Shown: positions 1-7,716 of the stretch, piece after piece | How positions within the stretch are numbered: the first letter of the stretch is position 1 | How the letters are laid out: every line of letters begins with the position of its first letter | DNA from: Bacteroidota bacterium | GTDB lineage: Bacteria; Bacteroidota; Bacteroidia; Palsa-948 | Length of the DNA stretch: 50,024 bases | Direction of reading: 5' to 3' | Assembly (NCBI GenBank): GCA_003164895.1 | Contig: PLUL01000011.1 | Span: 1 to 50,024 of the forward strand | The notes under the pieces: model-generated | What the model was told of the DNA's origin: nothing | The model's input: only the letters and a program-made list of their open reading frames with translations | Databases searched by the model: none | Position numbers and translations under genes: made by a program

Positions 1-248
1 AAAGATTTTGATGAAGAAAAAAATAACCAATGTGCATGAAATAAGGTTGTTTTTACTATACGATTTTTATGTTGAAGTTTGTTTTGACCTCCACAAAAGA
101 AAGATACTACGTGCTGAACCGTTTTTGAATAGTAAATGGCTTGATCTGTATTGTAAGTAGGACATGGTGATGGTTTAGAGTTAATGTGTAACTGGTTGTT
201 CCTCAATGCTGCTCTATTTAGATGGATTTTTATATATAACCCAATACA

Positions 249-710
249 ATGAAAAAAAATAAAACTAAACTATTTCAAAGTGTTGAAATGATTTCTTTCT
301 TTCTTGCGATTTTCTTTAATAGTGCAAGCGCCCAGCAAATTGTGGTAAACACGATGGCAAATGACGGGCAGGAAATTTTGATGAAGCGCGATACGGTAAC
401 GATCGTAAATTTTTTTCCGGTAAAACAGGTTCAGGATACGGCTTATTTAAGTTGGACTGTTCAGAACATGCGCAATAATGGCGTGTTCATACTTTACCGT
501 TCAAGTGATGGAAAAAATTTCATTATGATTGGTACAAAAGAAGTATTTGGCACTCGCTTAAAAAATCCAATTATAAATTATTTCAAAGACACTTCTTGCG
601 GCAGCAAAACAAAATTTTACCGACTTGTTTATATCAATAGTTCTTCGGAATATTTAGTAAGTGAAAAGGTAATCGTAGCCAATGAACAAACAAAGATTGC
701 ACAAAAATAA
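249..710 (+). CDS. small exported protein of unknown function
   Basis: A 153-residue protein with a clear N-terminal signal peptide: a hydrophobic core at about residues 14-26 ending in a typical SASA-QQ cleavage site. It is therefore probably periplasmic or secreted. The mature part is about 120 residues, mostly predicted beta, with the pattern YLSWTVQN ... GVFILYRSSDGKNF ... KFYRLVYI. That pattern resembles the fibronectin-III-like folds common in exported Bacteroidota proteins (the W early, the Y..YR pair late). I do not recognise a named family, and there is no T9SS C-terminal sorting signal. It stands alone, with no same-strand neighbour closer than the small reading frame 47 bases downstream. 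The gene is real with good confidence; the FnIII-like reading is an inference from pattern only. Confidence 0.75.
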   Translation: MKKNKTKLFQSVEMISFFLAIFFNSASAQQIVVNTMANDGQEILMKRDTVTIVNFFPVKQVQDTAYLSWTVQNMRNNGVFILYRSSDGKNFIMIGTKEVFGTRLKNPIINYFKDTSCGSKTKFYRLVYINSSSEYLVSEKVIVANEQTKIAQK

Positions 711-757
711 TCAACGCGCAAACAAAAATCAAACAGCAATTATAAAATCATACCCCC

Positions 758-919
758 ATGTCAAACCAAACAAATGCAGAAGGGAGAAAATCTCCCGTAG
801 GTTTTATTGATGAAATAATTAAAATGGCAGCTATGGCTGCCGCATCTGTTATTGCCTCAGGCGCAATGTGCGAGTATGTTTTGAAACCATTGTGGCATAT
901 TATAATAAACGGACAATAG
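758..919 (+). CDS. possible 53-residue small protein
   Basis: An ATG-started frame of 53 codons between two clear genes on the same strand. The translation starts polar (MSNQTNAEGRKSPVGF) and continues with an Ala/Met-rich hydrophobic stretch at about residues 22-37. It ends in a short aromatic/isoleucine tail (LWHIIINGQ). The middle could be an amphipathic or single membrane helix. No family is recognised and nothing besides reading-frame quality and its position supports expression, so it may be spurious. Confidence 0.35.
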   Translation: MSNQTNAEGRKSPVGFIDEIIKMAAMAAASVIASGAMCEYVLKPLWHIIINGQ

Positions 920-962
920 TTGAAGGTATGATAAGATTACGCCGATAATTTCATGATGTATT

Positions 963-1367
963 ATGCCAAAATTCAAATCTGTAATGCTGATTGATGATGA
1001 ACACATCATCAACTTCATTAACCAAAAAGTGATTGAAAGCATAAACATTACCGAGCGCATAGAATCGTTTACCAGCGCCATGCATGCGCTTGACCATTAT
1101 AAATTGAACCATAAAAATGAGGAATACTGCAATCAGTATATGCCGCAGCTCATCCTGCTCGATCTTGCTATGCCGCATATGGATGGTTTTGAGTTTTTAG
1201 ATGCCTTTGACAAGTTGCATTATTTTAAACAACAGCCCATTGATATTGTAATGCTCTCCTCGTCAGATAATCCGGCAGATATTGAAAAAGCAACTAACCA
1301 CAAAAATTGTTTTGCATACATTATAAAACCATTAACCATTGGCAAACTATTGAAGCATTTGCAATAA
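963..1367 (+). CDS. single-domain response regulator (receiver only)
   Basis: A 134-residue stand-alone receiver domain of the CheY type, cytoplasmic. The acidic pair is D11/D12 (MLIDDEH), the phosphoacceptor is D67 (LLDLAMPHMDG), the switch serines lie around 99-101 (MLSSS), and the conserved lysine is K122 (YIIKPL). The protein ends directly after helix alpha-5, so it has no output domain. Such regulators pass phosphate on or act by protein contact. Bacteroidota carry many receivers with this LAMPHMDGFEFL style sequence. The two-component pair starting at 1656 is a plausible but unproven partner. The 288 bases between this gene and that kinase hold no convincing gene. Confidence 0.9.
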   Translation: MPKFKSVMLIDDEHIINFINQKVIESINITERIESFTSAMHALDHYKLNHKNEEYCNQYMPQLILLDLAMPHMDGFEFLDAFDKLHYFKQQPIDIVMLSSSDNPADIEKATNHKNCFAYIIKPLTIGKLLKHLQ

Positions 1368-1655
1368 ATAATTTAAATATCAAACTAATGACATTGAAGT
1401 TGTTTATTTCAACAAGTGAAGCAAAAACCAATAAAATTACTTATGTAAGCTTTTTCGATAAAATGGTTTTATTTTTTTTTACATTCTCGTAAATTTGTAT
1501 TAGAGTATCATCGAAATTGTTTAAAACCATCTTTACTAAATTATCAATAAAACTATTATCCTCTATGATACTTCTTGGTATTACTTGTTTAAAAATCAAT
1601 CAAAAATTGAACTACAAACAACTTCGTTGTTAATTTTAGCACCTAAGAAAGCAAG

Positions 1656-3782
1656 ATGAAAAATTTGTTTGATCTGGATTTCAGCAGGTGGGGAAGCACC
1701 TCCATCACTTTTGTACCTGCAATAATAAATTTTGGAATATTCCTTTACATTTCTTTTTTCTTACCGCGAAGAAGAACCAACAGCTCTTTTTCTGTTTTTG
1801 TTTTTTTGCTTGGAATGTGGCAATTAGCAAACGGCTTTATGCGGTTGAGCATTTCGGCAGAAGCAGCATATGAATGGATAAAAATTGAAGAGGTTCTATT
1901 GGCTTTGTTAATTCCATTGGGAATTCTCTTTGTACTTTATTTTTCTGAATGGTATAAAAAGATTCCAAACAACCTTACGTTTCCACTACTCTTTTTACCT
2001 ACCATCATTTCATTGTTCTTTATTATTGCCAGATTGAATGATCTTGCCATTGTAAAAACCGAAAATTGGCATTGGGTATCAAATCCAAAACCTACCGTTA
2101 TCTCCTTATTAGTTTACGGTTGGTATGCCATCGGTTCATCAGGCATGTTGATTTTGCTATGGTTATTTTATGCACTTACCCGAAAAGATAAAGGAACACG
2201 AATATCTGCTTTGTTACTTGCATTTGGATTTTCAGTTCCTGCCATTGCAGGAGTTATAGTGGAAATTATTTTTCCAATTGCTTTAGGGTACAATGATATT
2301 CCATTAACCGCTCCCCTTGTTACTGTATTTTCTATTGCTGCGCTGGTGGCGATTATAAAATATAAGTTTCTTAGCTTCTCGCCAAAATACCAGTGGGATA
2401 CCATTGTAGAATCAATGAACGAAGGAATATTGATTGTGAACAACAAAGGGCAAATAATGTATGCCAATAAAATACTTTGCAAATTATTGGAATATGAATT
2501 CGAGGAAATGAAAGGTAAGTCAACTGGTGAAATATTTTTAAATGCTCCCGATCAAATAAAACCATTGAAACATCAGAGAAAAACAAAAACGGGTAATCAA
2601 TCAAGTCAATACGAAATTCAAATAAAAACAAAATCCGGAAAAATAATTTGGATGATCGTAAACAATTCTCCTTACACTGATAGCAGAGGGAAAAAAATTG
2701 GCAGCATTGGCATACATACAAATATAACAGAACGCAAAAACGCAGAAGAAGAATTAAGGAAAAGCGAGGAAAAACACAGAGACATTGTTGAAAATATTTC
2801 GGACATCATCTGCACGCATGATCTTGAAGGACGAATTCTTTCTGTAAACTCGGCTGCCGTGAAATTGCTGGGCTACGAATCGCCGGTTCTTTTAAAGCTG
2901 ACCATTCAGGATATACTTGCTCCCGGCGTAAAACATCTTTATTCCGGTTTCATTTCAACAATCACAAAAAATGGCTATTCAAAAGGACTAATGAAAGTGC
3001 AAACCTCTGCCGGCGTTATGCGTTTTTGGGAATACAGCAATACACTGCGCACTTTTCAAGGAAAACCTATTGTGCAGGCGCTTGCAAGAGATGTTACCGA
3101 AAGTAAAAAAGCGTTCGATAAAATTGTGGAAGCCGAAAATCAGATTCGCAATTTTGCCAAGCATCTTAATAAAGTGATGGAAGATGAAAGAGCCAATATT
3201 GCCAGAGAGATACACGATGAACTTGGACAGCAACTATCAGGAATTAAAATAAATCTTGCCCTATATAAAAAACTCTACCGTGCCGACCCTGTAAATGAAA
3301 AAATAGTGAGCGACTTGATAACCGATATTGACAACACGATGCAATCGTTGCGTAAAATTTCCACGCAGCTTCGCCCTGGAATTTTAGATACGCTCGGTTT
3401 AATTCCTTCGATTCGATGGCTTGCCGAAGAATTTGAAAAACATTCAAAGATTAAATGTCAGGTAGAAATGAATTCAAACCGAGATATGTTTGAAAAAGAT
3501 ATTTCCACTTGCTTTTTTCGAATTTGCCAGGAAGCATTGACAAATATTTCAAAACATGCACAAGCAAGCGAAGTAATTATCCAGATCAATCAAAACCAAA
3601 ACGAATTAGCACTTAAAATTTCTGATAACGGAAAAGGAATAACCAACGAAAAATTAGCAAACCCATTTTCCATGGGATTACTTGGAATGCGAGAACGCGC
3701 AAATATCATTGGAGCTAACCTGCATATCAGCAGCCAAAAAGATTTAGGAACCACTGTGCAATTACAAACACAACTAAATTAA
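1656..3782 (+). CDS. membrane sensor histidine kinase, 7TM-PAS-PAS-HisKA_3 (NarL/DegS class)
   Basis: A 708-residue membrane sensor kinase. Residues 15-236 form about seven hydrophobic segments, as in the histidine-kinase N-terminal 7TM module. Two PAS domains follow, at about 245-360 (ESMNEGILIVNNKGQIMYAN) and 368-485 (VENISDIICTHDLEGRILSV). The HisKA_3 dimerisation helix carries the phosphorylated H520 in REIHDELGQQLSG. The ATPase domain shows the N box around N630 (ICQEALTNISKHA), the G1 box DNGKGI at 657-662 and GLLGMRERA at 674-682. This is the kinase type that partners LuxR-type regulators, and such a regulator starts one base after the stop codon, so the two are almost certainly co-transcribed and functional partners. 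The signal sensed is unknown; the 7TM part suggests a membrane or small-molecule stimulus. Confidence 0.95.
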   Translation: MKNLFDLDFSRWGSTSITFVPAIINFGIFLYISFFLPRRRTNSSFSVFVFLLGMWQLANGFMRLSISAEAAYEWIKIEEVLLALLIPLGILFVLYFSEWYKKIPNNLTFPLLFLPTIISLFFIIARLNDLAIVKTENWHWVSNPKPTVISLLVYGWYAIGSSGMLILLWLFYALTRKDKGTRISALLLAFGFSVPAIAGVIVEIIFPIALGYNDIPLTAPLVTVFSIAALVAIIKYKFLSFSPKYQWDTIVESMNEGILIVNNKGQIMYANKILCKLLEYEFEEMKGKSTGEIFLNAPDQIKPLKHQRKTKTGNQSSQYEIQIKTKSGKIIWMIVNNSPYTDSRGKKIGSIGIHTNITERKNAEEELRKSEEKHRDIVENISDIICTHDLEGRILSVNSAAVKLLGYESPVLLKLTIQDILAPGVKHLYSGFISTITKNGYSKGLMKVQTSAGVMRFWEYSNTLRTFQGKPIVQALARDVTESKKAFDKIVEAENQIRNFAKHLNKVMEDERANIAREIHDELGQQLSGIKINLALYKKLYRADPVNEKIVSDLITDIDNTMQSLRKISTQLRPGILDTLGLIPSIRWLAEEFEKHSKIKCQVEMNSNRDMFEKDISTCFFRICQEALTNISKHAQASEVIIQINQNQNELALKISDNGKGITNEKLANPFSMGLLGMRERANIIGANLHISSQKDLGTTVQLQTQLN

Positions 3783-3783
3783 T

Positions 3784-4413
3784 ATGAAAAGATTTCTTAT
3801 TGCCGATGACCATCCCACAATTCGCAAGGGAGTAAAACTAATTCTTGAAAATGCATTCAGCGAATTAGAAATTGGCGAAGCATCATCGGGCGTTGAAGTT
3901 TTCAAGCAAATAAATAATAAGAAATGGGATATTCTCATTCTGGATATAGACATGCCAGGCAGAAACGGACTTGAAGTACTCAAAGATTTGAGAGAGCGAA
4001 ATATAAAACTACCTGTTCTTGTTTTCAGTTTCCATCCGGAAAAACAAATTGCAATCAGGGTGTTGAAAGCCGGCGCGTGGGGTTATCTTTCCAAAGATGC
4101 TGCATTTGAAGAATTAGCAAATGCAATTAACCAGATATTAAGTGGAAGAAAATACATCACATCCTCACTTGCCGAACAAATGGTTTCCTATATGGAAACT
4201 CCATCAAACAAAGCTCCTCACGAATTATTATCAGATCGTGAATATGAAACTCTTTTGCTTTTTGCTAAAGGGAAAAGTGTTTCTCAGATTGCCGAAGAAC
4301 TTTCACTGGGAACTCCTACCATCAGCACATACCGCGCCCGCATTCTCGAAAAGATGGGTATGACGAACAATGCTGAATTAATGAGTTACGCTCTCCGCAA
4401 CAACTTAGTTTGA
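3784..4413 (+). CDS. LuxR/NarL-family response regulator
   Basis: A 209-residue transcriptional regulator. The receiver domain shows D8/D9 (IADDHP), phosphoacceptor D54 (LILDIDMPGRNG) and K104 (YLSKDA). A LuxR-type helix-turn-helix occupies about residues 145-209 (LSDREYETLLLFAKGKS, then VSQIAEELSLGTPTISTYRARI). The start codon lies one base after the stop of the histidine kinase, so the pair is translationally coupled and this is its cognate regulator by position. Targets cannot be read from the sequence. Length and domain order are normal for the family. Confidence 0.95.
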   Translation: MKRFLIADDHPTIRKGVKLILENAFSELEIGEASSGVEVFKQINNKKWDILILDIDMPGRNGLEVLKDLRERNIKLPVLVFSFHPEKQIAIRVLKAGAWGYLSKDAAFEELANAINQILSGRKYITSSLAEQMVSYMETPSNKAPHELLSDREYETLLLFAKGKSVSQIAEELSLGTPTISTYRARILEKMGMTNNAELMSYALRNNLV

Positions 4414-4425
4414 TTTTTACCGCAT

Positions 4426-4448
4426 CGTGTAGCACTTACAACTACACG
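4426..4448 (+). terminator. hairpin downstream of the kinase/regulator pair
   Basis: A perfect 7-bp stem CGTGTAG/CTACACG with a 9-base loop begins 12 bases after the regulator's stop codon. A second AT-rich palindrome (AATAATAGT/ACTATTTATT) follows at once. There is no good T-run after the first stem, so termination is likely but not certain. Confidence 0.35.
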
Positions 4449-4485
4449 AAAATAATAGTTTCAACTATTTATTATTAATCCTTAT

Positions 4486-4888
4486 ATGCCCTCCTTTAAC
4501 ATATCATTTATTCTCAAGGCAAAAAAAATAAATATACTTTTCATATACGATTCTATATCTATCGCATTGTATGCGAAAATTATTGCTCTGACAGTTCCCG
4601 GAATTTTTAAAAATACAGAAAGCAAATACAGTTGAAAAGGCAAAGATATTATTGAAAAATCAAAAAAATAATTTTGTGATTCTCGATACTTTACTTCCAA
4701 ATGAAAAGAAATTGAAAATGGTTAAATGGATCAAAAAAAACTACCCATTAATTAACATAATTTTTTTTACAAATAATTCTAATTCACTTGCAAGCAAAAC
4801 CGCTATTCATGCAGGTGTAGATTATTTTATAGATAAATAGAGTGGTTTTGAAAAAATAATTCAATTAATAGGCTTCTTCGGAAAATAG
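4486..4888 (+). pseudogene. decayed response-regulator receiver domain
   Basis: Two partial frames together spell a receiver domain. The first starts at ATG 4486 and holds beta-1 (KINILFIYDS) and helix 1 up to a stop at 4633. The second, shifted by one base, is open from about 4622. It continues with KAKILLKNQKNNFVILDTLLP (the phosphoacceptor-Asp strand), INIIFFTNNSN (switch strand) and AGVDYFIDK (conserved Lys strand). An in-frame TAG at 4838 interrupts it, but the same frame goes on as SGFEKIIQLIG to 4888, which reads like helix alpha-5. One frameshift near 4620 and one internal stop therefore break an otherwise recognisable domain. It lies just after the intact two-component pair and is probably a dead paralogue of a receiver protein. 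Confidence 0.6.
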
Positions 4889-4964
4889 TACAATCAACAG
4901 TTGTCGTTTCATAAGATTTGCCATTTCAAGGAATAATACAAGGGCGAAATGAGTTGGTTTAAGA

Positions 4965-5132
4965 ATGTTTTACAAAGAAGTCGAAAGTTTAAAACCCGCG
5001 TTATTCAAACGATTAACCGGGGTTAAGAAAGAAGTTTTCTTACAGATGCTTGCTTGCATCACAACCTTTAAGCCTAAGAGTGCAACAGCCACAATTCTAA
5101 AAAATATCTTTGCTGTTATATTATATTCATAG
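4965..5132 (+). pseudogene. N-terminal stub of an IS transposase
   Basis: A 55-codon frame starting with ATG reads MFYKEVESLKPALFKRLTGV and then KKEVFLQMLA. This resembles the N-terminal helix-turn-helix of DDE transposases of the IS5-like group (HTH_Tnp_4, pattern F.RLTGV....F..ML). The frame stops after 55 residues and no catalytic DDE domain follows. Instead the end of lysC comes 40 bases later on the other strand. I read it as the remnant of an insertion sequence whose rest has been deleted; terminal inverted repeats are not visible. The match is by motif memory only. Confidence 0.45.
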
Positions 5133-5172
5133 CGTAACATCGGATGCTACCATCTTAAAACGGCAAATTAAT

Positions 5173-6432
5173 TCAAACATTTTTCACCACCAACTGTACA
5201 GTGTATCGGCTCTTGTGTTCCAAAAATATTTTCTTTCCGATGCAAACGCGGTCAATAGTGGGCTGGTTGTAATAACGGATGGTTATCAGTTCCAGGTTTT
5301 CGTTGTACAAGACACGAAAGTTTTTCTGCAAGGTTTTTATTAGTTCGGGGATTTTATGTTCGTCATTATCCGTACAAACCGAAAAGCTGATGGCGGAATT
5401 CTGCATTACATTAATTTTCACCTGATGTTCGGCAAAAGTTTTAAATATATCACTGAAATTTTCTTCCACAATAAATGAAAAATCTTTTGGCGAAATGGAA
5501 AGCAAAATCTGATTTACCTTAAAAATAAAACACGGTATCGGTAATTGCGAATGCTGATCGTTTATCACCGTTCCTTTTTTTTCCGGCTGAAGAAACGATT
5601 TTACATAGAGCGGAATTCTTTTATTCTGCAGCGGCTTAATGGTCTTAGGATGAATTACCGTTGCGCCATAATATGCCAGTTCGATCGCATCCTGATACGA
5701 CATCTGGTCAATAAGTTTTGTTTCGTCAAACCATTTCGGGTCGGCATTCATCACACCCGGCACATCTTTCCAAATGGTAACACTCTCGGCATTGGTGCAA
5801 TATGCAAGAATAGATGCTGTATAATCCGAACCTTCGCGCCCGAGAGTGGTGGTAAAATTATCGGGCGTGCAACCGAGAAAGCCCTGTGTGATTGTAATTT
5901 GCTGGTTGGGATTTAAAATACCAACCAACTTTTCTGTTAATTCCCAATTCACTTTTCCTTCGCGAAACGTACTATCAGTTTTTATCACTTCACGAATGTC
6001 TAACCAATTATTTTTTATTCCAACTTCGTTTAAATACGCTCTCACGATTTTCGTTGCGACAATTTCTCCTTGAGAAACTATCTGGTCGTATTCCTTATTA
6101 TAAGAATCTGATGATAGCTTGTTTGTTTTTATTTCCAAATCGGAAAAAATATTTTTTACCTCGCTGTAAATTGGATGAGTAGAATTTGAAAATAAATTTC
6201 CAATAATGTCAAAATGATATTTTTTTATTTCTTCAAGAATAGTTTTTGCATTTCCATTTTTCAAAACAAAATCATCTGTGAGTTTTTCAAGTGCGTTAGT
6301 GGTTTTTCCCATAGCGGAAACTACCACGACAATTTTCTGGTTGGGAAATTGTTTCAAAACAGAAACAACATTCTTTACCGAACCGGCATCTTTCACCGAA
6401 GCGCCACCGAATTTGAAAACTTTCAATTTCAT
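5173..6432 (-). CDS. lysC: aspartate kinase
   Basis: Phosphorylates L-aspartate to 4-phospho-L-aspartate with ATP, the entry step to lysine/diaminopimelate, threonine and methionine. The 419-residue protein starts MKLKVFKFGGASV with the kinase signature KFGG. It carries GREGSDYTAS and IWKDVPGVMNADP in the amino-acid kinase domain, and about 120 C-terminal residues that match the regulatory ACT region. It is monofunctional, with no homoserine dehydrogenase part. I chose ATG 6432. The TTG three bases upstream is a possible start but sits against a TATATTTG promoter element at 6437..6444, which would give an almost leaderless mRNA. The gene follows nuoD at 72 bases on the same strand and probably has its own promoter. 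Confidence 0.95.
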   Translation of the reverse strand: MKLKVFKFGGASVKDAGSVKNVVSVLKQFPNQKIVVVVSAMGKTTNALEKLTDDFVLKNGNAKTILEEIKKYHFDIIGNLFSNSTHPIYSEVKNIFSDLEIKTNKLSSDSYNKEYDQIVSQGEIVATKIVRAYLNEVGIKNNWLDIREVIKTDSTFREGKVNWELTEKLVGILNPNQQITITQGFLGCTPDNFTTTLGREGSDYTASILAYCTNAESVTIWKDVPGVMNADPKWFDETKLIDQMSYQDAIELAYYGATVIHPKTIKPLQNKRIPLYVKSFLQPEKKGTVINDQHSQLPIPCFIFKVNQILLSISPKDFSFIVEENFSDIFKTFAEHQVKINVMQNSAISFSVCTDNDEHKIPELIKTLQKNFRVLYNENLELITIRYYNQPTIDRVCIGKKIFLEHKSRYTVQLVVKNV

Positions 6433-6436
6433 CAAA

Positions 6437-6444
6437 CAAATATA
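6437..6444 (-). promoter_or_regulatory. TAnnTTTG -7 element for lysC
   Basis: On the minus strand the bases read TATATTTG, a full match to the Bacteroidota -7 consensus, ending 4 bases before the lysC ATG. Transcription would begin at or next to the start codon. The -33 side is weak (TTTC at 19 nt spacing). Confidence 0.45.
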
Positions 6445-6504
6445 CGTTCAGTTTTCCAAAGTGGAAATAAATGTTTTGGAAAATTATTTTTCTGGCAATT
6501 GCAA

Positions 6505-7707
6505 TTATGCATCGAGTTCTCCTGCGATCACATTCATCGCGCTCATGGTGAGAATTGCATCAGAAAGAAAACCGCCTTTGATAATTTCGGGATATGCCTG
6601 ATAGTAAATAAAACACGGTCTGCGGAAATGCAAACGATAAGCGCATCTGCCTCCATCGCTTACAAGATAAAAACCAAGTTCACCGTTTCCGCCTTCCACG
6701 CTGTGATATACTTCACCTTTTGGAACTTCATTTTCTCCCATCACAATTTTGAAATGATAGATGAGCGCTTCCATGTTATTATAAACTTCTTCTTTTGGAG
6801 GAAGATAAAACTCAGGAACGTTGGCATGAAACGGTCCGTCAGGAATAGTTGCCATAGCCTGCTTGATGATGCTGAGCGATTCCCACATCTCTTGTTCGCG
6901 CACCATGAAGCGGTCGTACACATCACCGTTTTGTCCTACCGGCACAATGAATTTAAAATCCTGATACGATGAATATGGATTCATCACACGCACATCGTAA
7001 TCCACTCCGGTGGCGCGAAGATTAGGTCCGGTGAAACCATAATTTAGAGCACGTTCTGCAGAAATAGGTCCGCAGCCGATTGCTCTGTCCATAAAAATTC
7101 TATTGCGCACCAAAAGTTTTTCAAACTCTTCAAGAATTTTAGGAATCTCTTCAACAACTTCTTTTAATTTCTTCCAGGTTGTAGCATTGAAGTCGCGTTC
7201 CATTCCGCCAATGCGTCCGATGTTGGTTGTCAATCGCGCTCCGCAGATCTCTTCAAAGATTTCGTAAATATGTTCGCGGGTTTGAAATACATAAAGAAAG
7301 ACAGTCATTGCTCCGCTATCAACACCAATTACGCTATTGCAAACAAGATGGTCGGCAATGCGAGAAAGTTCCATAATTATTACTCGAAGATATTGTGCAC
7401 GCTTTGGAACTTCGCAACCGATAAGTTTTTCCATCGTCATGTGCCAGCCCATATTGTTGATAGGTGACGAACAATAATTCAAGCGGTCGGTGAGAGTCGT
7501 AATCTGATAATACGGTTTGTGTTCAGCAATTTTTTCAAACGCACGGTGAATGTATCCAGCCATCGGCTCAGCTTCCATAATTATTTCTCCGTCCATCTTC
7601 AGAATATTCTGAAAAATTCCATGGGTGGCAGGATGAGTTGGACCGAGGTTAAGCGTGGAATATTCTTTTCCGGCTTCTTTGATGATTGGTTCTGTGGCAG
7701 TTTTCAT
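6505..7707 (-). CDS. nuoD: NADH-quinone oxidoreductase subunit D
   Basis: The 49-kDa-type subunit of respiratory complex I. It is peripheral at the cytoplasmic face and lines the quinone pocket with NuoB. The 400-residue protein has the family start LNLGPTHPATHGIF (quinone-pocket His), GYIHRAFEKIAEH, NRIFMDRAIGCGPIS and the C-terminal RCAYRLHFRRPCFIYYQA. Length is normal for a separate NuoD (not fused to NuoC). It is the last nuo gene of this cluster: the DUF4139 gene ends 9 bases upstream of its ATG, and lysC, not nuoE, follows. Confidence 0.97.
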   Translation of the reverse strand: MKTATEPIIKEAGKEYSTLNLGPTHPATHGIFQNILKMDGEIIMEAEPMAGYIHRAFEKIAEHKPYYQITTLTDRLNYCSSPINNMGWHMTMEKLIGCEVPKRAQYLRVIIMELSRIADHLVCNSVIGVDSGAMTVFLYVFQTREHIYEIFEEICGARLTTNIGRIGGMERDFNATTWKKLKEVVEEIPKILEEFEKLLVRNRIFMDRAIGCGPISAERALNYGFTGPNLRATGVDYDVRVMNPYSSYQDFKFIVPVGQNGDVYDRFMVREQEMWESLSIIKQAMATIPDGPFHANVPEFYLPPKEEVYNNMEALIYHFKIVMGENEVPKGEVYHSVEGGNGELGFYLVSDGGRCAYRLHFRRPCFIYYQAYPEIIKGGFLSDAILTMSAMNVIAGELDA

Positions 7708-7716
7708 AAAAACAAA

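Noticed and set aside
6214-6972. Long plus-strand frame of 252 codons across lysC and nuoD
   Set aside because: It is antisense to two certain genes, starts and ends inside them, and its translation is Phe/Ile/His-rich without any family look.
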